Shown here piece after piece: positions 24,382-34,035 of a DNA stretch of 60,001 nt. Both the position numbers and the translations under genes were made by a program. The stretch lies in NCBI GenBank assembly GCA_036677685.1, contig JAVBWA010000036.1, positions 1 to 60,001 of the forward strand, written 5' to 3'. Every line of letters starts with the position of its first letter. Position 1 is the stretch's first letter. The notes under the pieces are model-generated. The model did not search any database. It was not told the DNA's origin and worked only from the letters and a program-made list of their open reading frames with translations. This DNA comes from JAQUBU01 sp036677685 (GTDB taxonomy: Bacteria; Bacillota; Syntrophomonadia; Syntrophomonadales; Syntrophomonadaceae).

Positions 24382-25593
24382 GTGAAGGAGCCTTTGTCGA
24401 AGGATATGTATCATTTATTATTTAAACATTTTATTAGAAATTATGAAGATGTAAAAAGCCCGGCAGTTCGTGAACAGTATGGTAAATTAGGCAGCATTAT
24501 AGGCATTGTTGTAAATGTGTTTCTTTTTATCATAAAGTTTGCGGTTGGCACCTGGTCGCATAGTGTGTCTATTACCGGCGATGCCGTAAACAACCTTTCG
24601 GATGCCGGATCTTCTGTAATATCGCTGGTAAGCTTTAAAATGTCAAACAAGCCGCCCGATATGGATCATCCTTTTGGTCATGCCAGAATTGAATATATTG
24701 CTTCTTCCATCGTAGGTTTTCTGATCCTTTTGATAGGATGGGAATTGATCCAAACTTCTTTTGAGAAAATTCTGCATCCGAGTGCTATCGAGTTCAGTAT
24801 GATTACAGTTTTCATATTGGTATTTTCAATTCTAGCCAAACTATGGTTGTATCGTTTAAATACCAAGCTTGGAAAACGCATTAATTCATCTGTTATGACT
24901 GCGACCGCTGCCGACAGCCTGGCGGATGTGGCAGCTACCTCAGCAGTTTTGGCATCAACGATTATCAGCCCGCTGATTGGGTTCCAACTGGACGGCTACA
25001 TGGGTGTTGCGGTGGCAGTTTTTATTATGGTATCAGCTGTTAAAATACTGAAAGAGATGCTGGATAGTCTTCTGGGGAGAATGCCTTCAAATGAGTTAAT
25101 CAATATGATTGTTGCATACCTTGGAAAATATCCCGGTGTATTGGGAATCCATGACCTGGTCGTACATGATTACGGTCCGCACCGCTGTTTCGCCTCCGTT
25201 CATGTGGAAGTTGACGCAAAGGTTGATGTTTTGGAGAGCCATGACTTAATTGACAATATTGAGCGCGATATTTCTGCCGATTTGGGTATCCCTTTAGTAA
25301 TACATATGGACCCCATAGTAACGGATGACCCATTCGTAAACCAAATGTACCAAATAACCGAGCAAGTTATAAAAAAGATAGATACTTCAATTTCGATGCA
25401 TGATTTTAGAGTAGTAAAGGGCGCCACCCACAGCAATATAATTTTTGATGTAACGGTTCCATTTAACTATAAAAAGGAAGAAAGCCAGATCATTGAAGAA
25501 ATTACCTGCGGAATTAAGGAAATAAATAAGAATCTGTTCCCGGTAATCACTGTTGACCGTTCTTATGTTGATTATTCCAATATAAGCGATTAA
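24382..25593 (+). CDS. cation diffusion facilitator family transporter
   Basis: About 403 residues. Six membrane helices, the metal site SITGDAVNNLSDAGSS near 68-83 and the conserved DHPFGHARIEYIAS, then a second site TATAADSLADVAAT. A cytosolic ferredoxin-like domain (about 215-400) has HDLVVHDYGPHRCFASVHVE. It exports divalent cations (Zn, Mn, Fe or Co) by antiport. The start is uncertain: GTG 24382 precedes an AAGGAG, so TTG 24394 or ATG 24406 may be used. Monocistronic. Confidence 0.9.
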   Translation: MKEPLSKDMYHLLFKHFIRNYEDVKSPAVREQYGKLGSIIGIVVNVFLFIIKFAVGTWSHSVSITGDAVNNLSDAGSSVISLVSFKMSNKPPDMDHPFGHARIEYIASSIVGFLILLIGWELIQTSFEKILHPSAIEFSMITVFILVFSILAKLWLYRLNTKLGKRINSSVMTATAADSLADVAATSAVLASTIISPLIGFQLDGYMGVAVAVFIMVSAVKILKEMLDSLLGRMPSNELINMIVAYLGKYPGVLGIHDLVVHDYGPHRCFASVHVEVDAKVDVLESHDLIDNIERDISADLGIPLVIHMDPIVTDDPFVNQMYQITEQVIKKIDTSISMHDFRVVKGATHSNIIFDVTVPFNYKKEESQIIEEITCGIKEINKNLFPVITVDRSYVDYSNISD

Positions 25594-26012
25594 TTTTTGG
25601 TTTGGGAAGATTCACATTTCAGCGGGCATTATACTGGATGCATTACATGATGACAGTTTTTCACTCCGTACGCGTTCGGATACTTCGTATACATTTTGAG
25701 TATCCCCCGGGAAGCGTTGCTTGTGCGGTATAGCTTTTAAAAGAAATCACTAAAAAGAAGAAGAAATGTACTGATCAGAAGAGAAACCTCAAATGAATTT
25801 AATCAAATATATGAGCTGGTTAAGATAGTACCAAAAACCGGTATTAAGCAGCTAAATACCAGCTCTGCAAATATCTTCCCGCCGGACCAGTGTTCCCCCC
25901 AAAATGTTTAAATCTTTTTAATCCCATTATACAAACATCACTGTAAAAATGTACTAATTATTCCGATATTATTATTACAGACTGAATATAACGATTAATC
26001 AGGAGAGGCAGA
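25594..26012. other. 419-base intergenic stretch
   Basis: No convincing gene, repeat or terminator. AT content rises towards 26000, where a promoter for the next gene is likely; I could not fix its elements. Confidence 0.5.
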
Positions 26013-26381
26013 ATGAGTTCCTTTGGCAAGAGTGTTTACAATGAAAAATCTCTCATAGTTACAGAATGCCAGCGTGCGAACAATGATATCAAGGCAGACC
26101 ATAAGAGAAAAAAAATCATATCGCTAAGAGACGGGAATTATTATTGCATATATTTAGTGGAGGAAAACGGTCAGAAAATCTTATTGAACAAAATTCCTGT
26201 AAATCGGTTTAAAAATCCTAAAAATTCAGAGAAGCCGTCAAAATATTATATATTACGATCCTGTGGCAGTAATACCCGTACCCTTTTTAAGTACCAGCGG
26301 CAAATATATATTGTAGCCGCCCATCAGCAAAATGTGCAAAGAATAACAGATATTATAAAAAGATATAACGATTCCGAATGA
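26013..26381 (+). CDS. hypothetical protein, 122 residues
   Basis: Not recognised. A basic protein (many Lys/Arg/Asn) with alternating beta-strand-like stretches: IISLRDGNYYCIYLVEEN, KYYILRSCGSN and QIYIVAAHQQNVQRITDII. No signal peptide or membrane segment. The RBS AGGAGAGGCAGA is good, so it is very probably translated. AT-rich codon use resembles the next gene. Confidence 0.55.
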   Translation: MSSFGKSVYNEKSLIVTECQRANNDIKADHKRKKIISLRDGNYYCIYLVEENGQKILLNKIPVNRFKNPKNSEKPSKYYILRSCGSNTRTLFKYQRQIYIVAAHQQNVQRITDIIKRYNDSE

Positions 26382-26467
26382 TTTGTTTCTTATTATCTTT
26401 GAAAATCCCAATTAAACAATTATGAGACTACACATTAACATAGAAAATGAAACGGGAGGGATAATTT

Positions 26468-26860
26468 ATGAAAGAGGTTTATGATTTTTTGAAAAAGTGC
26501 GGTAATTATTATATCGCAACAATGGATGGTGACCAACCGAGAGTACGGCCGTTCGGCACAGTGGAAATCTTTGAAAATAAGCTCTATATTCAAACTGGCA
26601 GAGTTAAAAATGTCTCCAAGCAAATGCAAGCGAACCCCAAAGTTGAAATTTGTGCTTTTAATGGCATAGAGTGGATTCGTGTGGCTGCTACCGTAGTAAG
26701 AGATGACAGAATAGAAGCAAAACAGCACATGTTGGATGCATATCCAGATCTGCAGAAAATGTATAAAGCAGATGATGATAATACAGAAGTGTTATATCTG
26801 AAAGATGTTACGGCTACGATTTGTTCATTCACAGATGAACCCCGTGTGATTAAGTTTTAA
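26468..26860 (+). CDS. pyridoxamine 5'-phosphate oxidase-family FMN-binding protein
   Basis: 130 residues of split-barrel fold: GNYYIATMDGDQPRVRPFGT near the N-terminus, KLYIQTGRVKNVSKQMQANP and VEICAFNGIEWIRVAATVV. These match small PNPOx-like flavin proteins found in anaerobes (NimA-like and general stress types). It probably binds FMN; its reaction is unknown. GGGAGGG RBS. Confidence 0.82.
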   Translation: MKEVYDFLKKCGNYYIATMDGDQPRVRPFGTVEIFENKLYIQTGRVKNVSKQMQANPKVEICAFNGIEWIRVAATVVRDDRIEAKQHMLDAYPDLQKMYKADDDNTEVLYLKDVTATICSFTDEPRVIKF

Positions 26861-26930
26861 GACAATTGTCGGAGACTCTCTCTATTTCATTCGTGGGAGC
26901 TTCAACCAGCCAAACCTGATTAAAATTGTA

Positions 26931-27980
26931 TTAATCTGCTCGGGTTATTGCGCTGGGGAGACCAAGGTTTACAAGCGGGTAGTTTAAGCGCATCAAGCCT
27001 TTGGGTGTTCCGGCAAATATGAGCAGTGAATCTCCTTTAACGGTACATTTTATGCATGTTGCGTAGGTTGTCAACCCATCGGAGATTTCCTCCCAAGTCT
27101 TACCGCAGTCATTGGAAAGCAGTATGAAATTAGTATTAGTACAAAGTGTGATTGAACCATTGACTGTTGCGTCCGCCCCATAGATAGATGCTTGGGAGAG
27201 AGAAGCAAAATCTATAGTTTGCCATGTAGTCCCATTATCAGTTGATATACTTGCATCCATTAAATTGTCAGGATTATAGACCATTAACATTTGTTTGTCC
27301 CCGCATGCAAATGAGCATATCCCGGTGGATCCTGAATCAAGTTTTTTTACAAATATCCTAGAACCATCTTGTTTTAACTGTAATTTATTATCATTAATAA
27401 TCCATATAGAATAACCATCATTACTGGCAAAAGCATTATTGCGAACCGCTATCGACCCCAGTTGCCAGTTCCAATTCCAACCATAGTCAAGTGACTTTTC
27501 CAAAAATCCGCAACTGGTGTTGATCCCAAATAAAGCACTATCAACTGCCAGTAAATTATAAAAAGCATTATTATAAATTAAATTCCAGTGATCCCCTCCG
27601 TCAATGCTCCTGATCAAAAAGGCATCGTATTCGTATTTTCCATTCATTAGCTCTTTATAATATCCCGATAAATAAACAACTCCATTCTCCAAGCATAGTA
27701 TGCTAAATAAATATTGAGTCTTACTGAAATAAAAAACATTATCTATATATATATCTATTTTTTTCCAGGTAGCTCCGCCATCACGACTTCGGTATAGCTG
27801 GTCTTCCGAAATTACAAAGATGGTATTGTCGCTTTCAAATGTAGGCGATAGACAGATGCTGCTTATATTCTCATTTAAAATATTTTCAAACTGGTTAGGC
27901 AGTTCTGCGGAACATAACCCTGCTGGTAAAAAATTAGCAATAATTAACAGGCTTATTATGATGAGTTTTATTTTTTTCAT
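26931..27980 (-). CDS. secreted Asp-box (BNR) beta-propeller protein
   Basis: 349 residues with a signal peptide (KLIIISLLIIANFLPAGLC). At least five Asp-box motifs S-x-D-x-G-x-x-W recur at roughly 60-residue steps: SRDGGATW, SIDGGDHW, SLDYGWNW, STDNGTTW and SNDCGKTW. These loops mark sialidase-like or YCF48-like propellers. No sialidase catalytic residues are evident. Likely an extracellular propeller, substrate unknown. The Cys of LCSAE is not a convincing lipobox. Confidence 0.78.
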   Translation of the reverse strand: MKKIKLIIISLLIIANFLPAGLCSAELPNQFENILNENISSICLSPTFESDNTIFVISEDQLYRSRDGGATWKKIDIYIDNVFYFSKTQYLFSILCLENGVVYLSGYYKELMNGKYEYDAFLIRSIDGGDHWNLIYNNAFYNLLAVDSALFGINTSCGFLEKSLDYGWNWNWQLGSIAVRNNAFASNDGYSIWIINDNKLQLKQDGSRIFVKKLDSGSTGICSFACGDKQMLMVYNPDNLMDASISTDNGTTWQTIDFASLSQASIYGADATVNGSITLCTNTNFILLSNDCGKTWEEISDGLTTYATCIKCTVKGDSLLIFAGTPKGLMRLNYPLVNLGLPSAITRAD

Positions 27981-28079
27981 AACTTAAGTTCCTTTTTCAA
28001 TATATAATAGATCATTATTCTCTTTAATGCCCCCCAAAGGGTGAGGCAACAAATAGCAAAACTAAGCTATACTAACATC

Positions 28080-28185
28080 ATGAAAGCAAGAACCATTATA
28101 CAGCCATTTAAAGCCAAGGTTGTGCTGGAAATTCTGTTAGAGATAGCGGACACAAGGGGATATTTTGCTATATTATTATTGTAGC
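28080..28185 (+). pseudogene. remnant of IS3-type transposase OrfA
   Basis: A 35-codon frame reading MKARTIIQPFKAKVVLEILL, resembling the start of IS3/IS150 OrfA helix-turn-helix proteins (FKAKVVLEAL), followed by unrelated residues and a stop. No inverted repeats or OrfB are present. Confidence 0.45.
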
Positions 28186-28289
28186 ATTATTATGTGCAAA
28201 ACACAGCGAAAATGCTATGGAGAGAATTCTGATAGAGTTCCTGTACTTTTACTATCCTGATTGCGGAACTGTGCTTGTCGGAGTTCTAC

Positions 28290-28545
28290 CACTCTGAATT
28301 TTTATAATAAGCAAATGGCTGCCCAATTCCGGTTGCAAGTACGCCAACGCTCCAGATATCGAAGTCTATTTTGAAGGGAATCCAGTTATATCCGGCGAAG
28401 CTCACCTCTGTGCCCCGTGTCAGGCATGACAATGGCACCAGGGGTCCGCCGCCGGCGCCGCACCGGCGAATCTCAGCAAGTTGGCCGCCAGAAATACAAA
28501 CACAAGCAATATTTATACAAAAAGTCTGATACCATTTTTCATCAT
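28290..28545 (-). pseudogene. decayed secreted-protein gene
   Basis: On the minus strand GGGGAGGAATGTAGA precedes ATG ATG at 28545/28542. The frame gives MKNGIRLFV, an in-frame TAA, then ILLVFVFLAANLLRFAGAAP, a signal-peptide-like stretch. A one-base shift continues as GTEVSFAGYNWIPFKI and further to KNSEW and a stop. The RBS and signal sequence show a former gene; the in-frame stop and the shift show it is dead. No family can be assigned. Confidence 0.45.
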
Positions 28546-28746
28546 TCTACATTCCTCCCCGGCAAGAAATTTTCCCGGCCATCTCCATTTGGATTTACAT
28601 ATCCCCAAGACTTCATACCCTTATATAATTCTAATCCACCTAAGTTGCAGAAAATACCAATGAATTTGCAAAACAGCTTCACGACTCACCATCTAAAAAT
28701 GAAGAGGTCAACCTGTATGGTTAATTAGCGGTAAATTGGCCGGGTA

Positions 28747-28804
28747 TTGACGAAACAATCTGCCGGGAATTATAATGGTTTGTATTCTTACTATTCGTAT
28801 ACTA
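28747..28804 (+). promoter_or_regulatory. promoter and possible MarR operator
   Basis: TTGACG (28747-28752), 18 bases, TATAAT (28771-28776) is a near-consensus promoter. TACTATTCGTATACTA (28789-28804), an imperfect palindrome, covers the expected transcription start, where a MarR repressor would block transcription. Confidence 0.6.
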
Positions 28805-28820
28805 AGCAATGAGGTGTGCC

Positions 28821-29267
28821 ATGAATAATCAAGATGCCAGGGAGCTGCATGAACTGCTGTTTTGTTTTTCGGGCCTGTTTCACGAAAAGTTTCTGATGCG
28901 TTTTCGCCAGCGTGACCCGAACCTGCCGGGGCTGAAGAAGAACCATTTCAAAATTATGGGTCTGCTGTCCCAGCATGATTTTCTGATGTCCAGTGAAATC
29001 GGGCGGAGGTTGGATATCGAGAAAGGCAGCATAACCACCTTGATCGACCAGTTGGTGGAAAAGGATCTGGTTACGAGGCAGATCGACCCCTGTGACCGGC
29101 GCAAGTCACAGATAGCGCTGAGCAAAGCCGGGCGCGAAAAAATGAATTCCCTGCTTGAACTGCATGCCGAGGAAATAGAACATTGTTTGAAGGACCAGAA
29201 CGCCAGTGAGATAAATCAATTTCTGGACTGTATGCGTTTTGCGGTAAGATTCTTTAAAAAGATATAG
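28821..29267 (+). CDS. MarR-family transcriptional regulator
   Basis: About 148 residues with the winged helix: FKIMGLLSQHDFLMSSEIGR, then RLDIEKGSITTLIDQLVEKD and LVTRQIDPCDRRKSQIALSKAG, the MarR wing. ATG 28821 after GAGGTG is preferred over the earlier in-frame 28809. It ends 11 bases before the MATE gene, so it very probably represses its own operon in response to a drug or other small ligand. Confidence 0.88.
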   Translation: MNNQDARELHELLFCFSGLFHEKFLMRFRQRDPNLPGLKKNHFKIMGLLSQHDFLMSSEIGRRLDIEKGSITTLIDQLVEKDLVTRQIDPCDRRKSQIALSKAGREKMNSLLELHAEEIEHCLKDQNASEINQFLDCMRFAVRFFKKI

Positions 29268-29278
29268 GAGCAATAGCA

Positions 29279-30658
29279 ATGAACAAGAGCAATATTATGG
29301 CCAGCCAAAGCATCGGCAGCCTGCTGTGGAAATTCTCCTGGCCGGCTATTGTGGGGATGCTGAGCAACGCTTTGTACAATATCGTGGACCGGGTTTTTGT
29401 AGGACGCGGGGTGGGTTCCCTGGCTATTGCCGCCACCACCGTGGCTTTTCCCCTGATGATGATCCTGATGGCCGTTTCTCTGTTGATAGGAGTGGGAGCA
29501 ACCGCCCTGATTTCCATCCGGCTGGGCGAGCGGAAAATCGATGAAGCGGAAAAGGTTGCCGCCAACGGCACTGCCATGCTGGTTATCCTGCCGGTCTGCA
29601 TTACCGTTATCTACTTGCTTTTTGCCGAACCGATCCTGAAACTATTCGGGGCCAGTTCCGAGGTTTTACCCTATGCCCGTGATTTTGTCCATATTATAAT
29701 GCTGGGTTCGGTTTTCGGCTCGGTCTGCATGGGCATGAACAATTTCATCCGGGCGGAGGGCAATCCCATGTGGGCCATGTCAACACAGGTTATGGGCGCT
29801 CTTCTTAACGGGATTTTAAACTACTTCTTTATTTTCAAACTGGGGATGGGTATCAAAGGCTCGGCCCTGGCGACCGTAATCGGCCAGTTCTGCGCTGCGC
29901 TCTGGGTTTTGAGCTATTTTTTCACCGGTCGCAGCCTGGTCAAACTTAGACTGGAAAATTTCAGGTTGCAGTGGCCGATCCTGCTCAGCATTATGTCGAT
30001 TGGTTTTGCCCCCTGCGCCTTGCAGCTGGCAAGTAGTGTCCAGCAATTGATTTTGAACAAGACGCTGTTCGCTTATGGCGGGGATATAGCTTTGTCGGCG
30101 GTGGGGATTATGATGAGCATCATAACCCTGTTGTTTATGCCCATATTGGGCATCAGCCAGGGCGCACAGCCGATTATCGGCTTTAATTTTGGCGCCCGCC
30201 AGTATGACCGGGTCCGGGCAACCTTGAAAAGAGCGGTAATAGCCGCCAGCGCCGTTTCGGCAGCCGGCTATCTGGTCATTATGATCTGGCCTTCCCGGAT
30301 TGCGGGGGTGTTCAGCAAAGGGGATACCGCCCTTACCAGCCTGACTGCGGATGCCATGGTAGTATATTTCGCCATGGTTTTTATCATCGGTTTTCAAATC
30401 GTATGCTCACAATATTTCCAGGCAGTGGGCAAAGCTGTTCAAGCCGCCATACTCAGTATGTCCCGGCAGGTTTTGCTGTTCATTCCGCTGCTCTTGATCC
30501 TGCCGCATTTCTGGGGCATCGACGGAGTATGGAGAGCCTGCCCGATTGCGGACGCCCTGTCGGTTATGATAACCGCCGCCTTCATTTACTTTGAAATGAA
30601 ACATTTGCCTAAAACCCAGCCTTTAGAACGAGTTAAAGAACAGCCGGATTGTGCCTGA
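29279..30658 (+). CDS. MATE-family multidrug efflux pump
   Basis: 459 residues, twelve-helix MATE antiporter: LSNALYNIVDRVFVGRGVGS, FGASSEVLPYARDFVHI, FIRAEGNPMWAM, GISQGAQPIIGFNFGA. It follows MarR by 11 bases with TAGGAG before ATG, forming a two-gene operon. It is a clear paralogue of the pump at 13270, with the same motifs and nearly the same length but under a different regulator family. Confidence 0.92.
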   Translation: MNKSNIMASQSIGSLLWKFSWPAIVGMLSNALYNIVDRVFVGRGVGSLAIAATTVAFPLMMILMAVSLLIGVGATALISIRLGERKIDEAEKVAANGTAMLVILPVCITVIYLLFAEPILKLFGASSEVLPYARDFVHIIMLGSVFGSVCMGMNNFIRAEGNPMWAMSTQVMGALLNGILNYFFIFKLGMGIKGSALATVIGQFCAALWVLSYFFTGRSLVKLRLENFRLQWPILLSIMSIGFAPCALQLASSVQQLILNKTLFAYGGDIALSAVGIMMSIITLLFMPILGISQGAQPIIGFNFGARQYDRVRATLKRAVIAASAVSAAGYLVIMIWPSRIAGVFSKGDTALTSLTADAMVVYFAMVFIIGFQIVCSQYFQAVGKAVQAAILSMSRQVLLFIPLLLILPHFWGIDGVWRACPIADALSVMITAAFIYFEMKHLPKTQPLERVKEQPDCA

Positions 30659-30674
30659 AGCCAAACCCGGATAA

Positions 30675-30703
30675 GGAAGCAAGGAGTCCGTCCCCTTGCT
30701 TCC
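30675..30703 (+). terminator. hairpin after MarR-MATE operon
   Basis: GGAAGCAAGG (30675-30684) pairs perfectly with CCTTGCTTCC (30694-30703); the loop contains GTCC. It resembles the other GGGGAC/GTCCCC hairpins of the window and probably ends the operon. Confidence 0.65.
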
Positions 30704-30822
30704 CGAAGGGAAATAATATAAGTGGTCCCCGTAGGAAACGAGGTGGGCCATTGGAACCCGCCGCCTGTTCTGTTAACAGGATCGATCGTTTAAAAGAGCG
30801 GGAGACATCTTTCCGCCTTGTT
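30703..30822 (+). repeat. R1 repeat, copy C1
   Basis: Carries the alternative left module GAAGGGAAATAATATAAGTG shared with copy B. Then come AACGAGGTGGG (from 30737), an internal arm CCGCCTGTTCTGTTAACAGG, the AAAAGAGCGGGAGACATC segment and the right end CGCCTTGTT (30814-30822), with one change from CGCCTCGTT. Copy C2 begins at its last bases. Confidence 0.85.
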
Positions 30823-30953
30823 TAAGCACCAGAAGAAACTGCGGAGCAGTTTCATCACACCGCTGCAACGAGGCTGAGCAGTGGGAATCTCCGCCTGTTC
30901 GATTAACATGATCCGATCGTTTAAAAAGCGGGAGACATCTTTCCGCCTCGTTA
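30821..30953 (+). repeat. R1 repeat, copy C2, tandem with C1
   Basis: Full-type left end with the hairpin GAAACTGCGGAGCAGTTTC, then CACACCGCTGC and AACGAGG (30867). The internal hairpin has changed to GGCTGAG...CTCCGCC, which still pairs. The right end CGCCTCGTT ends at 30952, overlapping the stop codon (30951-30953) of the convergent S-layer gene. Confidence 0.88.
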
Positions 30954-33749
30954 TATGGGCCTAAAATATGCGGTGGCCAGCACGGGGAAATTCACCGTAA
31001 TGCTGGAATTGCTTTCAGGATATTGACCCAGCACTTCCCACGACCCGTCGGAGTTTTGTTTTTTGATCTCCCAACTAACAAATTGGAAACCCGCAGCGGC
31101 CTGGGCCGTGAAGGTGATTTCGGTCCCGTCGGGAACTGTCCCGCCTGAATTCGGCTCCCATGAGACCGAACCGCCGCCTGAATCTCCGGTATCCTCGCGC
31201 AAGGCATAGGTGATTATTCTGTTCCCGGTGTAGGTTCCGGTAAAATTCCGGTTTGGGGAATTGCTGTCAATTAGAACGCTGGGAAAGGTGTACTTGTATT
31301 TGAACATGTGAATATAATAGCTGCTGTCTTCTCTCAGCTCGGCTGACCAATGGCCTGCCTCATCGCTGCTGGTATAGACTTTCTCATTACTGTCGCTACT
31401 TCTGGTCAGGGTTATGGCAACTCCCGGCAGCGGCGTACCGGAGGCTGTGATGGTACCTTGCGCGGTGAAACACTCCGCAAAATTAGCCTTCCAGGTCTGG
31501 TTTTTATTAATTGCCAGTTCGTACTCGGCAGCGGTTACCCGATCATATGTTTGATCCGTATAGGTAATGGTCCAGCCGGTGAACATCCAGCCTGCGGCCG
31601 GGATGGCCGACAGGTTCACAGTTGTTCCTTCATCCAGGTCGTGGAACCCTTCAGCGGGTGTTACTGTACCCTCACCCTCCTTGCTTATGGTCAGCCGATA
31701 GGATACATTTGATTTTTCGTAAAAACAGGCGGTCACTTCTGTATTTGTTGTGAGTTCCAGATCGTACTCGGCTTCTTCCGGCTGAAGGATAGGTAATTGG
31801 GGATCATAATTGATGATCCAGCCGGTGAACATCCACCCATCAGCCGGGATTGCTGCCAACCGTACTATGCTCCCTGCTTCCAACTCGATAGTTCCTTCCG
31901 GCACAACCGTACCCTGGCCCAGCTTGTTTATAGTCAGAGTGTATATTTCCGCAGGCCTGCCCTGGAATGTAGCCACTGGAATTTCCCAGCCAATCGTTCT
32001 ACTCATCGGTTCAAACACATGACCTTCCAGACTCGGGGTAACCACTACATTGCCGAACAGACCCATGGCTTCCCACCAGCCGTTTTCACCGGTGGTCGTG
32101 GTCTTGGTTTCCATGTAATCCCCGCTCAGGGTAAGCGTAACCCCTTCCATCGGCTCATTATTTTCGTCTTTAATGCTGCCGCTGCCTTTGTATTCAGGCC
32201 AAAAGATCGCCTGAATAATGCAATCTGAACCTGTACCGTTGAATTCATATTCGGTATTTTTACTAAGCAGGGTCTGGTTTTCGTCTTCGTAGATAAACCA
32301 GCCAGCAAATTTCCAGCCTTCGGCCGGTACCGCCGAAAGGTAATTTGTGCTTCCCTGTACCCGGAGGTAAGTTCCTTCTTCCGGTAATACCGTACCCTCA
32401 CCGCTCTTCTCTATGATAAAAGTATGGAAAACCGTGTCACTGCCGCTATCGCTGTCGTCTCCATCTCCTCCGCCGCTGTTGGTGGCGGAAGATGGCGGCG
32501 GAATTGTAACGCTCGTATCCACTGTTTGCTGTTCGGGCGCTTTCTCAAAGACAACATGATTAGCCTTAACTTCCGCTTTGACAATCCGGCCCAATCCTTT
32601 GACCTCGGTTGCTGCCTCTAAAACCATGTTTTCTATCCTGCTGTCTGCATCAAGGCTTATCCTGCCGGAGCCTGCTGCTTCGCCTACTGTCATGCTCTTG
32701 ACGGTGGTTTTACCCTGGGTTTTAATCTCCACATTTGCTGCTTCTATCAAGACATTGGCAAAGTTTCCTTCCAGGATAATGCTCTCACCGGCTGCGTTTT
32801 CCGCTATAACTATCTCCAGTCCGGCTGTATTGACAGCTACAATGCGAACTGCGCCGCTGGATGTCTGCTGAATAATAATATTGTTAAAGCTTCCTCCGTC
32901 GATATGGATGCTGTTTGGGCCGCCGCCGCGCACTATGGTATCTCCGTCAACAGTGATGTTGTTCAGGGTAACATTTCCCTCACCGACTTCTTCGGCGATA
33001 ATCAGATCCCCCTGAACGTGCAGGTTTTGCAGGACCACCCCATCTGCTTTGACAACGACATTTCGGGCAATGATTTCGAGCCCTTCACTTGGTCCGTAGA
33101 CCCCGGCTTTATCTAACACTTGGCCCTCGCTTTTACCGTCTTTTGCATAAAGATATTTATACAGCACAACAGCCGCTTCCGCGCGGCTGATCATGCCCTG
33201 GGGCTTGAAACTGCCGTCCTGATAGCCGCTGAATAAACCGGCGGCTACAGCAGCAGCTACACTGTTTTGGGCCCACGGGGATATTTTTTCCTGATCACTG
33301 AAATTCAAACTGCCCGTGCCGTTTAAGCCGGCAGCCTTAACTATCATTGAAGCAGCCTGTTCCCGGCTGACCGGATCATCGGGTCCAAACTGCGCATCAC
33401 TGTAACCCTGGATAATCCCGTGTTGATATGCCGCGGCTATGGCATCCTGCGCCCAGTGCCCGGCCGTATCCGGGAACATTTTGTCCGAACCGCCGCTCAG
33501 GCCGAAGGCCTTGACGATAAGCGCGGCATATTCGGCCCTGTTTATGGCGGCATCCGGCCGAAAAGTTCCATCCGCATAGCCTCTCAAATTGCCGGTATTC
33601 ATCATATCGCTGATTATTGATTGTGCCCAATGGTTCTGTATGTCTCCGGCCACTGCCGAAGCATCGGTAAGTGCAGGTTTGACTGTTATAATAAAAATAA
33701 TGAACAGAACTGTGAATATGATTTGCGTTCTTATTCTTCTCCCGCTCAT
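30951..33749 (-). CDS. large SLH-domain surface protein with B-repeats
   Basis: 932 residues. Signal peptide at 1-35; three S-layer homology domains at about 35-210 (HWAQSIISDM, GYADGTFRPDAAINRAEYAA, GYSDAQFGPDDPVSREQAAS, GYQDGSFKPQGMISRAEAAV), which anchor the protein to secondary cell-wall polymer. A beta-helix-like segment (about 215-400; VVLQNLHVQGDLIIAE) follows, then a Ser/Gly/Asp linker. Four B-repeat-like units come next (EGTVTPAEGFHDLDEGTTVN, IPAAGWMFTGW) with two carboxypeptidase-regulatory-like beta domains between. Probably an adhesin or S-layer-associated protein. Its stop codon is formed by the end of R1 copy C2. Confidence 0.88.
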   Translation of the reverse strand: MSGRRIRTQIIFTVLFIIFIITVKPALTDASAVAGDIQNHWAQSIISDMMNTGNLRGYADGTFRPDAAINRAEYAALIVKAFGLSGGSDKMFPDTAGHWAQDAIAAAYQHGIIQGYSDAQFGPDDPVSREQAASMIVKAAGLNGTGSLNFSDQEKISPWAQNSVAAAVAAGLFSGYQDGSFKPQGMISRAEAAVVLYKYLYAKDGKSEGQVLDKAGVYGPSEGLEIIARNVVVKADGVVLQNLHVQGDLIIAEEVGEGNVTLNNITVDGDTIVRGGGPNSIHIDGGSFNNIIIQQTSSGAVRIVAVNTAGLEIVIAENAAGESIILEGNFANVLIEAANVEIKTQGKTTVKSMTVGEAAGSGRISLDADSRIENMVLEAATEVKGLGRIVKAEVKANHVVFEKAPEQQTVDTSVTIPPPSSATNSGGGDGDDSDSGSDTVFHTFIIEKSGEGTVLPEEGTYLRVQGSTNYLSAVPAEGWKFAGWFIYEDENQTLLSKNTEYEFNGTGSDCIIQAIFWPEYKGSGSIKDENNEPMEGVTLTLSGDYMETKTTTTGENGWWEAMGLFGNVVVTPSLEGHVFEPMSRTIGWEIPVATFQGRPAEIYTLTINKLGQGTVVPEGTIELEAGSIVRLAAIPADGWMFTGWIINYDPQLPILQPEEAEYDLELTTNTEVTACFYEKSNVSYRLTISKEGEGTVTPAEGFHDLDEGTTVNLSAIPAAGWMFTGWTITYTDQTYDRVTAAEYELAINKNQTWKANFAECFTAQGTITASGTPLPGVAITLTRSSDSNEKVYTSSDEAGHWSAELREDSSYYIHMFKYKYTFPSVLIDSNSPNRNFTGTYTGNRIITYALREDTGDSGGGSVSWEPNSGGTVPDGTEITFTAQAAAGFQFVSWEIKKQNSDGSWEVLGQYPESNSSITVNFPVLATAYFRPI

Positions 33750-34035
33750 TAAGCATATTCCCTCCTATTCGCTGATAATTGAGCAGCAGCATCTGCTTGC
33801 CCAGCCAATTTTCCGGTATTGCTCCTCCTTCCTTTTTCGAGAATCCAACCTGTTACGAGGATAGAATATTTTTAAGCAAGGAGGAACATCCTTGGGGGTA
33901 GTATGCTATATTTCGATGATAAAGGCAGCCTACCCCAAAGGATAGGCCGGCCTTCACAGTCCTTGAAAATACATGTTTTTTCCAATAGAATAATAATAGT
34001 TTCTACAAATGTTTTGTAAATACAGGGAGTTTGCT

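Noticed and set aside
28417..28728. 103-codon plus-strand frame rich in Arg
   Set aside because: It lies opposite a decayed secreted-protein gene whose RBS and signal peptide are visible on the minus strand.
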